In this document: one piece after another, positions 9,807-23,400 of the stretch | Layout of the letters: each line of letters starts with the position of its first letter | Position numbering within the stretch: position 1 is the stretch's first letter | DNA from: Tomocerus qinae | Lineage: Eukaryota; Arthropoda; Collembola; Entomobryomorpha; Tomoceridae | Assembly (NCBI GenBank): GCA_020055645.1 | Contig: CM034548.1 | Span: forward strand, 27,268,201 to 27,332,200 | Direction: 5' to 3' | Length of the DNA: 64,000 nucleotides | Notes under the pieces: generated by a model | Databases searched by the model: none | What the model was told of the DNA's origin: nothing | Seen by the model: only the letters and a program-made list of their open reading frames with translations | Translations under genes and position numbers: made by a program

Positions 9807-12800
9807 TCATTTCAAATGATCTAACACGTATTTCATAATAATATGTATTAGAACGAGTTACTGTCGGTCTAAGGAGTTCATTTTAAATCTTTTTCAACCA
9901 GTAGCCTTACAGATATTACCCACAGATAAGTTCAAAGTGTTTCAAAATCTGTTCCTATTATTTCAAATGACACATACTACCTACCTAGTAATATAATATG
10001 TAATTCTGTGTATCATAATTAAAGAACGTATTGATACAGTGCCTTAGCAACTTATATTTAAGACGAGATAATTAATTTTTTGCTTAAGGAATCAAGCTAA
10101 ATATGTACGTCCAATAACTTTTATACTTCTGTATGGCAGCAGCATTTTTTGCTCAACAAACTAACAATAAAATTTTACAAATCCTGTTATATCGTCAAAT
10201 TGGAGATGTGCATTTAAATTTACGTTTATAAATAAAGTGAATTTTGTTTTTCAAGAAAGTCATTATGCATTACCCTTTTCAAACAATAATTCACCAGTAA
10301 TATATTGAATTAAATTATTATTATTACTATCTAGTGAATTAAATTATTTAGAAAGAGTTGTTACTTAACAGAAAATAGAGATTATTTCTGCCACGAAAGA
10401 AATGTAGAGGGCAAATTAAATGAATTATGAAAAAGACTTTCACTGATTACCATTAATTGATTTATTTTCGTACTCTGTTTGTTTTTACAATTACACTGTT
10501 AGACATGGGACTACAATAATGATGATTACATATAACAAGACAAGGTGAGACTAACCTACATAGAAATATGATTCACCTACTCGCTATGTACTAGATTTCT
10601 GTAGATCTTGTTCCTACTTTTACAGATAATTAATTCCTAGTTTGTCAGTAAGTAGGTATGTACTTGCAAGGTCTTAGAGAGAGCAGGGCATAGATGAGGA
10701 GAATATGAAAATTTGTAAACAGGAAGTTGGTAGCGACGGAAAATGTTTACATATTATTTTTCGTTTTAATTAGTCATATATTAACACTCATACTAAAATG
10801 TCTGTGGTATTGATAGAAAACATAGTTGAATATGGCCTGCACGCAAGAAAAACCTTACAAACCAATGGGTAAAAGAAATGAACATAATATAGAGATAAAG
10901 TCTGTTTGTATTTCTGTCGATGCCCTTCTGCCAACACAGATATTCATTTTTATGTCACGTTACGTACTCTGTCTCGAAAGTCAAGATCACAAACAATGAA
11001 GCCTAAATGATACTGATCATTCTATTTTTAGAAATCTGTGATTAAGATTATATAATTAGTATTGTAGTGGTAGATTTGAGGCGATCCATTTATGGTAAAA
11101 GGTAAATAGGTTGTGTTGTGCATTGACGTGTGTATTATAGTGTACAGTAGTGTACTAGGTATGCATTTAACTATTTACGTATTGTACAATACCTAGCGCT
11201 TCATAGATTTTCCTCGTCCTAAGTCGTACGTATGATTTGTGCAAAATTTTACAGGAAAAAAGCGATCTATTAGATGATATTGTTGTAAGAGATACTATAG
11301 AGATAAACAAACAGGGACATACAATAATGACACTAACAATTAAAATATACAATCTCATCAAACTACTCAGAATAAAAATTCCGAATTTAAGAACAAAAAC
11401 TATTAATGGAAAATAGGAGGTCAGGAGTGCTAGATCTACTAGATAGAAAATGTAAATATGTTTGTATGGCTATTAAGGTTAGTATGCGACGATGTGTTTA
11501 TTTGTATATTTGATACGGTAGAGTGAATAGGAAAATGATTTGGGCGATTGATTGACGAAGAATTGGAACATAAAAGTAGGAATACGAAGGTCAACATGGA
11601 ATCTGCAGTGGTTTATGTTTAGTGAGTTGGTTTTGTCTGCTGGAATACGGTTGATTACTCTCAAGTCTTGATTCTTAGCTCTTTTCTTAAATAGCTTAGC
11701 TCTATATAAGAGTAGTATATTTCTATACATATTATTGCATGTACTAAGGTACACACTCAAGTCAAGTATAGTATAGCATAGCGTAGTATAATATGTATAA
11801 TATATGGAAATCCCAAGTTATCTTATCGTCTCCAGTACAAGTAAAGTGACAATTTAATTTACATTACATTACACTAGATTACAACAATACAGCTTTATAG
11901 CAGCCTATCTTTCACAAACACTATTGTACAATAATTTACTTTTGTTCGTAATAAAATTTACTTATCTCTCCTAGTCTGTCTGTTCTGTGGATTGTTCAGA
12001 TAGTAACGTTTACGCTATGCACATTTGCAATTATTTGGTTGTCATTTTTGCAGGTTGAAAGGGGAGATTTCCAATTATATTATTTCTACTGTCATGTATA
12101 GGTACAAGTAGGTATGCCTTGATTATGTAGGTGGAAGTCGGTATGCTGTTATTTCCTCTTTTCCCTCCCCCTTTCCATTTTTGAGAGTTGGACACAAATG
12201 TGTTGCATTTCCAGATTTCAAGAGATAAATACTGTTTGTTTGCGATGTTTTGTTTTGCTTGCTGACCGCGATGACATTTGGGTTGATGACAGAGAGAGAC
12301 AGACATCCAAGACTAACAAGACTCTTCTCTATGTACATTTGCAGGTTTTCTTTAATAAACTATTACATTGTCACTATATATGTGTGGTTGTTATGTGGCA
12401 CGCCAGTATGTACTAACTGTAAGTAGATATTTCTTCTCGTCTCAAAATTGTACCACAAAACCATATTTCTATTGCGGTTACGTTTTACGTTACGGCTACA
12501 CACAGAACTGATATAATACGATACAGATACTGATCTGACACTGACACAGCTAGTATTTGTATGTATTGTTAATATACTCTTTCATCTCTCACTTTATCTA
12601 CTTTATATATAAACAAAAATTCATTTCTACTACCATTTCACTTTAGGTTACAATGTTTGATAAATACAGAGATTTACACAATATAGCAAGCAAAGCAACC
12701 AATAATAATCGTTTTTTAACTAAAGTAACATATATGGCTGGCCGCTAAGCATCTATTTCACTAATTATAGTATAACAACAATATTTAACGATAATAATAG

Positions 12801-14495
12801 TACACATATGGATAATATAATAATGATATACAATGATATATAAAATTTTGTAATGTAAAATGTAATAGGCACTACATACAATAATATGAAATATATAATG
12901 TTGTGATATAATATGATTATCCACACCAAACTCACACTATCTATCTCCACAATTGCACAACACAGTTTTCAATATTTCAATCCGTCCTAGATTCACACTT
13001 GATTTCACTCACAATGTTTCTAAGTAGTATAATATGTCATATAGCTGCAATAGCTACGTGTTATTTAGCTACCTATTTAGTACAGTACATTACATTACAT
13101 ACCGCCATAGCATACATCATTCATTTGATAATGTACAGTATGTAGAGTAGTTAATTGTATATGTAGACAGTAGACTATTTCTACTTTACATATTTTTATG
13201 CGTACTATTCAATTAATATTAGTAGCTTTCCTCTCTTCGTATCCATATATATTCAGGCATATATATTAAGTCATACGAATGTCATACGTGTAGTTATTAT
13301 AAATTTACTAGAGTGGATCCAAGCATCCAAGTCCAGTTTAGTACATAGTTGCAAAAAGTAAAAATAAAAAAGTAGTGCAGAGAATAAAAATGTTGATAAA
13401 ACTGTTCATTTTCAGTGTGGTACTCATAAATTCTATACAAACCTTTTCGATTATTTTAGTACTTTTAGTAGTGTAGCAATAATATTATTTCTTTATATTC
13501 CTTTAGTCATTCCCTACTATTCCGTCTCAATAACTGGTTTGTATGTAAGAACAGCAGGGCAGGGTGAACATTCAATTACTTATTTGTTTCAAAGTTAATA
13601 AATACTTTTAAGTAATTAGTAGGAAGTAGAAGCTGTGCAATTGCAGATTCTCAAGTATATAATTTGAAGTAATTTGTAATATGTATTACTGACTCGTGTC
13701 TTTCAAACTCTAACATCTACAGATAAAAGTAAAAAGTCTGTAGTCATGGTCTCGTCTTCTGTTCGGAGTGTACATGAGTGTAGTGGACACAAATACAGTC
13801 TCATTAATTAAGTAGAAATTAATCTATATGTATAAATAGCATCATTCCCTCCTCCCGCACGTGCACGTAGTACGTGTAAGTGTATTAAGTGTTATTGCAC
13901 TTCTGCCAATCTTCTAATCTTGCAGAATTTTTTCGATTTGACTCCGATCACACACTAGACGAGAACTAAAAGTACTTTCAACGCTCCAACTCTGTTCCCG
14001 CTCAAATTAAAAAAAAATTATCTTCTGATCCGTTTCAGTTCGTTGTACTTCCGAATGAATCTTTAAGCACTGTAGAGTATACGGATAAGTAACAGTTACC
14101 CAGAGTAGTTCTCAGGATCCCCTGTCCAAATATCCTACGACGAAATTCACCAATTCATTTTTCAATTTTGCAATTTTCCGCTTAGAATACTCGAGGAAGT
14201 TATCATGTCTAATACCGGTTAATTCTACACGTATGTTATACAATCTTAATAGTATTTTGGTACTGCTTTGTAGTCTCATACAAACAATGAATGTTTCTGA
14301 AAAGACATGTCTACGTCATAAATGCAATATAGTGTCGATAGTTTACATATAAATTTTGATAAATAATAGTCAGGAAACGATGAACCATCGGTCAATAAAA
14401 TAATTTCTCTGGTTAGGTAGGAAGTTTGCCAGCATAAAGTGCTTTCGGAGCCTATTGGGTATTATTTAAGTGTATAATCAAGCGAGTACTATGCG
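9807..14495. other. Intergenic region between convergent genes
   Basis: This is the space between the 3' end of the plus-strand Costal-2-like gene and the 3' end of the minus-strand catenin gene. It is AT-rich, contains only short unsupported open frames and many TATA/TAGTA-rich stretches, and no gene, RNA gene or recognisable transposon was seen. Part of it must be the catenin 3' UTR, but no clear poly(A) signal was identified. Confidence 0.5.
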
Positions 14496-17400
14496 CTAGA
14501 CCCAGGAGTCCCCGCCTGGTTGGTGTGCTAAATTATCCACAGAAACTGAGTTAGAGTTATCCGGCCAGTGGGAATGTTGGTGATCAGCAGAGGGACTGGA
14601 ACCATATGCACCATAGCCACGAGAATTTCCTTCGTAGTGACGATTCTTCTTTTTCTCTCGGTTCACTTGGGCGTACAGAGGTTCTCCGGGTTTTACCTTA
14701 AATTAAAAATATACAAATACAATTAGCACCTTTCTACATTAATTAAAATATAACTGCGATAACAACACATCTACAACGACCACTGCTTTAAGAGATCAGC
14801 TCAATAAATCACAAAGTAGCCAACTCTACTTCATTATCAACATACTTACAATTCATTGTATCGCTATATCTACAAATTTACAGACATGCTGGATCTATCA
14901 ACACAGGGCAATGAGCAATCCATGGTGTTCATAGCTTATAATGTGTAGCATTTTACTTTCAAGTAACAGTAGGGTACTAATTTATAACTTTACTAAACAG
15001 CCAACGAAATTTCAGAAAAAAGAGTCGAGAAACTGTTCCTTATTTGGCATTACTGTTCCTAGCATTAATGAAATAATTTGAAATTGAAATTGGGCTTTTC
15101 ATTTTTACATCTATGACATAAAACCCAAGATAATAAATAATTATATTCTAAATAAGTTCTCGACTCTAAATTCATAAATAACAAAAAATCGTCATAAACT
15201 TGGAAAAGGCTGACAGGGATGAGGGGTAAACTATACAAATGTAAAATTACATGCAATATCGGTACCTCCAAAATATTACTTGAAAGAAATACTATCAATA
15301 AAACCCTACGACCTACATATTTCATTGATACCACACAAGAGAAAATTCTTTTCCGGAAAAAATACGTCCAATTTGTTTTTCTATTCATACATTGCTAAAT
15401 AACTATATTGAAATCAGCAAGAAATCATAGGATTTTAAAAGGAAAAAAACGAAGTCTAATTTAGAATCTAAACTTATGAATTTATATAATAGAAACACTT
15501 CCTTAATATTTTTAAGCCCTACAAGTAAACAGTCAATCGTCGGAATAGTTTATATTGGTGACTCAGTCTTATTAAAATTGACAGAGGAATAGTAACATGT
15601 ATAGCTATTTGCAAATAACAAAAACAGCCAGAACTCCAAAGCAACATAAATAGTCCTTAGAATTAGTGATACTATAATATGTCAATCAAATTAAACATGG
15701 CAAAAAGAAAATTCTATTGATGTACACATTTAGAAAATACATATAAATCATGCAAGAAAGTGGAATGAGTTAATAAGAGCCGTATAAAAAGGTTTAACCA
15801 GACAAGTAACTATGTTAATATTTAATTACCAGTATTCACACGAGAGACATTTTACTAGAAGAAATTATGATGAGACTACAATGCTACAATAACGTATACT
15901 TGTATTAGGTAGTTATGTCAACTGTACAAAATTTACAATGGAGTTCTACATACCTAGGTCATCTATTTTTACCGGTATAAGTTTACTAATTACAGAGATT
16001 TTGATACTAAAGCGCCCAAACTATTTTGCGCAGGTATACTTGCAATATACAAATCAAAGAGGAAAAAAGGAAAAAAAACGGTCAGCTAGAAGACATCCAT
16101 GAAGAGAGAACCACGCACCACCGATGCTGGAACATTTGACTGGACATGACTCATGTACACTTTCATATGGATGAAAATGAGCCTCCACTTGAAATTTTGT
16201 CTCCTACGATTAAATGCCTGAATTTCATCACTGCTGCCCACATTTGAGTAATGGGGGATGTTTGATCAATTCAGCAGGTGTCTGAGTCTTGAGATGTCCC
16301 AAGCCGGGACTTTGTGGAATGATGTGATACGGAAAGGTCACAAATAGGTGGAAAGATAGGAGAGAGTAGATACTTATAAGAGCTTCAGTACGTAAATACA
16401 TACGGTAGATTAAATGGACAAGCACAGGCAGTAATCAGGAACAATAGTATACACTTATATAATTCTCAGCCAGTACATATATAAATTATATATTTCATAT
16501 GTTCAATTATCTGAAAAGTTTTGATTTTTTTGCTTTGGTCAACATATAGATATATTTAAATGTTTTACGGTTGCATTCCTATTCAGTACAGTAATATCAG
16601 TTAGTAAAGAGTCAAATGTAGCTTATGGTTGGGAGTTGTTCCTCAAAAACACCCACGAAACTTTGCACTGCTTGCAAAATGTCATTTCAGTTGGGAAGTA
16701 TGAGTGGTCGTATATATTTTATATATCGTTGATTATATTGTTCAGATAGATATAACTGTGCTTTAGACTCGCAGTGTGATCTCAGCTACATCTGTAACTT
16801 GCTGTGATGTTAATAGATTTAGAAACAGATGAATCAAAGGGTGATGGTATCACTTATTTTGGCTATGATATTAATCGTAGATTTTTTTTGTCGGGAAGAC
16901 GTAGGAGAGGGAAACACTTTGCGCTCTGATTACTGAGTCTGTGAAAGTCAATCAACAAGCTACAAGACGGAAGAGAAATGTTCTGAGCTGATATTATTTT
17001 GTCACACATCGTCGTTTAAAGTCACTCATTGTCATTAGTCAGCAGTCCAGGATAGCCAGACCCAAGTTGACTTTGACAAGACCAGCTACCTTTCACATTT
17101 CTTTTTTACTGTCCAGGCTACAGCCACACACAAACAAACAAACCATCATATATCAACCATTTATCTATATTCAGCTAGTTTAATTTCACACCTACGAATA
17201 TCTACTCTGAGCACAATTCATTTCATAAGTTGACATGTCTGAGAAAACATTATTAGTGAACTAAATGTGGAAATACAGCTAATATTGTTATTATTATTGT
17301 GATATGCATAGTCAATTGGAAGCCTAGTCAAAGTATAGTGGGCTAAGCCATTAATTTTACTTATGTCTACTAAAAATGAATCCTCTTTCTTACCGGTTGG

Positions 17401-20400
17401 GCGGGGTACATTCGGAAGGCGCCTGGAGGAGGAGCATGGCTACCGCCGTCAGGGTACGGCATGTCTGCCATTGGAACTTCTTCTCCCTTTACCCAAAACA
17501 ACTCCATGAATAAAACCATAACAGAATTTAATCATTTAAAATATATTGTCAGAACTTACTTGGGGGTAGGATGGGGGTGGGCTTTTTGGAACTGTGTTGT
17601 TAGCTCCACGTTGCATGGTCTTGTCCTCATAGCGGGTTCCACTTTGGCTGGCCATAGGACGATTCAGGGTGCTATTGGCATTGACAGGAGAACCAGCAGA
17701 GCTGGGCTCTGTTCCGCTTCCCCCTGGGCCACCTCCGGGGCTTCCCCCTCGGCCACTTGTCCCTTTGCTCACAAAATCTTGCTCCGTCCACCCTGCTTTT
17801 TTGTACACTTCTCGTAATTCCTAAAATCAAATTCACAAATTAATACAACTACAGTCTACATACCTAATTTACACATGATGTCACAATGCAGTGAGAAATA
17901 AAGAAATATATGTCAATTACTTGATGCTGCCACATGGAATATAGGACCTGAGAGGCAAATTTCACAACTCTGGGTGAGTAGCGACGCTTTTGCTGCGTAA
18001 GCAGAACCAGTCTTTCCACTCCTTCTGCTTCCATTAGAGATCTAACACCACAAACATTTAGTTTATAAGGATTTTTAAATATTTCCTAAATGTGTTAATA
18101 TATGCTAGGTACCTACTGACACATGTTAATATAGCAACAAATTCATAACTAAGAAATAAAAACTGTAGCGTCCTTCTACCTGGAAAATTCAGCATTTTTC
18201 TTGATGACTTCATTGAGAGTGGCTAATACGGCTGCAATAGTGTCATCCGAAGTACCCTGGTCATGCGGTCGTCCCGATGGGAGTTTTTGAACCAAATCTC
18301 TCATTGCATATTTACCTTGTGTAACAAAATAAAAAATATATAAATAATGTAAAAAGTACATTAATAATGAAATTAAGTCTTCAAACTCCATCCCATTACC
18401 AACTGCTAAACATACCTATGAGCTCTTTGTTACGCTGGTCAAGTGCCAGATTTCTGAGTGCTGTGGCTACAGCACATACGACTCGGTCAACTTCCATTCT
18501 TAAAAGTTCTACCAGAACGGGGAGACCCTTTTCTTTTCTAACAGCTGCTCGAATTTCAATACTTGGTTGCCAGTAGCAGGCAGCTAGATTTTGTATGGCC
18601 CCTGCTGCTGCTTCTAAAGTCTCGGGATTTGAACAATTAGACAAAAGTGCCAAGTATGCTTGAACCACCTAAAAAGAAAATTGCTATTAATATTTTTCTA
18701 ACACTGCAATATTATAAATATAAAAAATAGCAATGATTATAATGTTCATGCTTAATGATCATTTAGTAGAGTTAATTCAAACAAACGGACCTCAGGTTGC
18801 CAGAGAAGTTCCATGCCTCTGACGGGATCGGTTTTTGTGTGACTGGTGCTGCGGGCGGGTCCCGTATTTACAGGATTCGTGTCTTTGGGAGAAGATGCAG
18901 CTAGCGCAGCTTCCTTTTTCTTCTTGTTGGCCCCGAAGCATCCCAGATTTTCTCCCTTGGCTTGAGTCGCAGCTGCTCGACTTTGTGCAGGCGGAGGATG
19001 TTTATCATAATTTGGATCTTCTACCTCTTGACAGCGGTAGCTCAAGTTCCGTAGAATACACACACAATTCTCCACACTTTTGTCATCAATATCCGCTCTC
19101 GACAGAGCACAGCGTACCACATGAAGCAGAGCTTCTACTAGACCTTCACATTCTCGCAATTTCTTCCGGGCATACTCTCCAGCTGAACTTACATTTCTAC
19201 ATTCAAATCATTTCCATTAGATTTTAATCTCTTCTGCATTGCATACCTGTTGCGATGAAATAATTAGTTACCTGAAAACACCAGAAGCATTTTTGAAGAC
19301 AGTTGACCAACAAGCATCAGACACATGACTTGCACCTGTGCCACTGATATTATTTCTATCCCAACCGCTGTGTGGAATGATCACAGCGTTAACTAACGGT
19401 ATTACACCGTCATCGATTATCGCTTTTTTCAGTTCCTATTCAAGAAAAAATGTTATGTCATCCTCATTCTCATTACCATATTTAGTGCCAATATTTGAAT
19501 TTGTCCTTGGCTTACTTCACACGATGAGAGATTCCATAGGACACCGGTTACGAGTTCTTTAACTTCATTATCAGGGGTTCTTTTGAGGAGGCGGACGAGA
19601 GCAGGAATTCCTCCAGCACTTTTGATAGCTTTCTTATTCTCATCGTTTTGACGACCGTAGGACAAGTTTCGAAGAGCTCCACACGCATTCCGATGAACTT
19701 CCGGTTGGTCATGACTGAGGAGAGCTACGAGAGGGGGAATTCCTCCCAGCGCTCTCGTCTTCGCCTTGACCGGGTCATCCATGTAGCACAAATGCTGTAA
19801 GTAAGCTGCCGCATTTGCTTTCACCACCGGATTCGGGTTACCCAGAAATTGAATCACTTCGTGTAAGTCTGGATCACGCCACCTTACACCTATATTCATG
19901 TCAATAACAGCCATTTCAATTAATTAATGATTCCGCTTGCCGATAACATGACTTATACTCGTCACAAAGTCACAATCCATCTATCCCTTCACCAAATCCC
20001 CCCAACATTCCGTGTTCATCTTTACATGAATGGATTTTTTCTCAACGACATGCAATTCCAAGTTCCAAGTAAAATCATGCACAACATTCAATTGTACCAA
20101 ATAGAAGCGAAAAGAATTTGTGTACTCTAACCATAGGTACCTCACACAAAAGAGAAAAAAATGATACAGCCGAGACTTATGTAAGTTTCATTCCTATATC
20201 CTGAAAAGTAATAAGACTCTCAGTTGGTTTCGGGCTAAAGTCTAAAAACTACCCAAGAAATTAGCTACAATTCCAAAAGCCAAGCCATGAACATTTAGAT
20301 GAAGAGTTCCCAGCTTCCATTTGTCTGCCATACGGAAACGATAGTCGACTTTGGAGTTAGAAGAAGGAAGAGATTGAACGGGGAAAATTGGTTTGTGAGG

Positions 20401-23400
20401 TAGTTCGAAGAACGGACCTGAATTGGCAATCATGAGTTGAGAGTCAGGAGATTCTTCTTCGTCATCTTGATTTAAATTGAGATTTAAGTGAAGAAGTTGT
20501 GGCGGTGGCTGTTGGTGGATGTGTTGGGACTGTTGCTGCTGTTGGTGGTGGTGGTGGTGAAGATTGTGGATGTGGAGGCTATTCACAGGGGGAGATTGGA
20601 GTCGGGCTTCCATCGGACCCCCTCCAGCATTCGGACTGCTGGGAATGCTGGCCATGCTCCCCATACTATTCCCATTATTTGGCACTGACGGAGAGGGATG
20701 GGAATGGTGCGACGACGACCCGCGGTCCTGATTGTCTTCTTTTCTTTCACTTCCCCCTCCAATTCCTAATAAATATGGCCGAATCGGTAGGTTACCGTAG
20801 TGTGACGTCACTCCCCCGCCTCCTGAATTCCACCCACCACTGTAGCTTCCGTTCCCAGTTCCTCCTCTTTCCTCTTCTGTTAACATAGTCTCTTTCATAT
20901 AATTCAAGCCACAACACGCAAACAAAACATAATCCCTCCAAATAAACACTCAAGTAGCTACTGTTAGCTAAAACGTGACCAAGCAAACTTAATTCTCAGG
21001 TTAGACAATCCTGTCAACATTAATTTTATTAATCAAATTGCTACTGTATTAAAGGTTACTGTAGTCAAATATAAATAATTTAAAACTTTTCGTCAGCACA
21101 CAAAAAAACCGCTACAAAACAACAAATTAAAATACTGCAAGCAAGCATTCCATTAATCGTTTTACTCACTTCATTCATTAAATCATATCTAATTATGATG
21201 ATATGGCTTAGCAGTGACACAATACACGCAGTACAACACTCACGTACAATTAAGGACGCTATAAATTTATATGGCCTTGAATTTTAAATATTCAATGCAG
21301 TCTTTAAAAAATGATGATATTCTTCCTAAATATTCATGATTCCTAAACAGTTAACTATGACAAATAAATTTATGGGATTTAGTGAAATAATTAAATTGAC
21401 TGATACCATAGTTGTTAGGATGAGCATTTGTGGCTTGAGATGGGGAAAGATACTCTGGTCGTGGGGGAGCAACTCCAGAGTCCAGCTCTTCGTAACCTGC
21501 TGGGTATCCTCCTCCTTGTCGTAAGTATTCTAAAGTAAAACAAATCAGTTTTATTACTTCCAGACGCAATACTTATTTTAAAATATGAAATAACAGCAGT
21601 AGAGCTAGTAGGAACAGAGATTACAAAATTTACTGCCACCAGAAACATTTTAAAGTATTTATATATACGTCGGTTGTAACGCCAATTCTCATCCAACACC
21701 ACTCCATAAACAAAAATAAATTTTTATTATGGAAAATAATAAAAGAACAATTGACAAACGTGCATAGTTTACTGTAGGAATGAGTCTGCTAAAATACACC
21801 TTCCAATTTAAATGTTAAGCCATTTACTGTTATAGTAGAGGTATAACTAAAAAACATTGATGCCAGTCAACGCAGGATTAGAAACTATTATCAGATAAAT
21901 TCCATGAAATATTTTAGATCGGATTCCTTATTAATTACAGAGAAAAGATATTAAAAAATGTGTACATATCTAGAAGCGCAAGCAAAAGCCAAGCATGGAT
22001 TTTAAAATAAATAATACAAAAATTTGAACAGTAAGAGTGAAGTCCAACAATTCCTGCCTGCACTGAGTCGTATGTAAATGCTGGACTTGGGCATATCGCT
22101 TCTTCCTTGATTTAAAGGTTACTTGAATATTACTAACTCCACTCCAGATCATTGTCTTGACTGTATTTACTGCCCGACCATATTATAAGTGTCTTATTGT
22201 ATGTTGTAAAAAGACCGGGTAATTAGTCTAAATGTAAATAACTCACTCAAATTATATCACATTTTTTCAACTTTAAAACCAGAAACTACTAATAACTTTT
22301 AATTACTGGTTTAAATTATTTGATTTATGTCACTTTAAACAAAACTCTTTAACTGCATACACAGAAACAATATTAGAACGGTCATCTCTGTTGGACACCA
22401 ATCAGTACAAATGTAAATCACTATTCAGTGAAGGGTATATAGAAAAACTGTACCACGGCACAACGGAAATGAAAACGTCTGATTTTTCGCAAGTGTTAAA
22501 AGATACTGCGAAATTAATAAATTCGGAAGTCAAGAAGCATTATATGCATATGGTGGGTTGCGAAGTATGTCTAGACATGATTTTAAGTATTAGCACAACA
22601 TATTGATATGAAAAAGAATGAAAATAACCTGAACTGACTTTGTATTGCGTGCAAAGAGTGACTAACACATTTGTTCGAACGTTGGAACACCGAAAGGAAA
22701 CTGAAGACGGGAAGATCCCGAATACTGTTATCTCCATGTCCCTCCACTACTCATCGAACTCATCTTCTTATCCCTAATACCCACTTCGTTGCATCCTTTT
22801 CTAATCTGCAAGAGCAACTCGCATCCATATAAATATTTAAAATCAACTAAAAATAGGACACTAATTGCCCCTCAATAGTAATTACATATTTATTGCATAT
22901 CCTTCATTCCTAGATATACAGTGCAAACAATTATGAGTTTTAAAATGGACTTACAGTAATAAAGCGTGGTGCAATTAGTAACTATACCTAAACATACCGG
23001 TATGCTTAGTTTACGCTAAATAAACAAGACAATGCATTTCCATCGCCATATCTTTCACATCTACAGACAGATCATAGCAAAATTGTAATGAATGAATATC
23101 TAAAAATATGCAAGTTGTAAATTCCGGATGACTACTGTGGGACGCAACATGTTAAATACATAAAGATGCGTCTTCACAATTCTAAATTGAATTACATCGC
23201 TATGTCATATATTAAAAGGCTACATCACACCATACACGTGCACCATACACTTCGAGCTCTGTCGGTATTGGAGCAAATACAAGCACCCCGCATATTGCAT
23301 TTTATGCATACTTCGAATTTCTACTACCATATGTCACAGGAAGAGCATAAACAGAATACCAATCACCTTTGCTTTAAGAATTTTACTTTTAAACAGTGGC

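Noticed and set aside
20488..20888. Two plus-strand frames opposite catenin exon 6
   Set aside because: They are antisense shadows of the His/Gln/Gly-rich coding exon, giving Val/Gly-rich strings.
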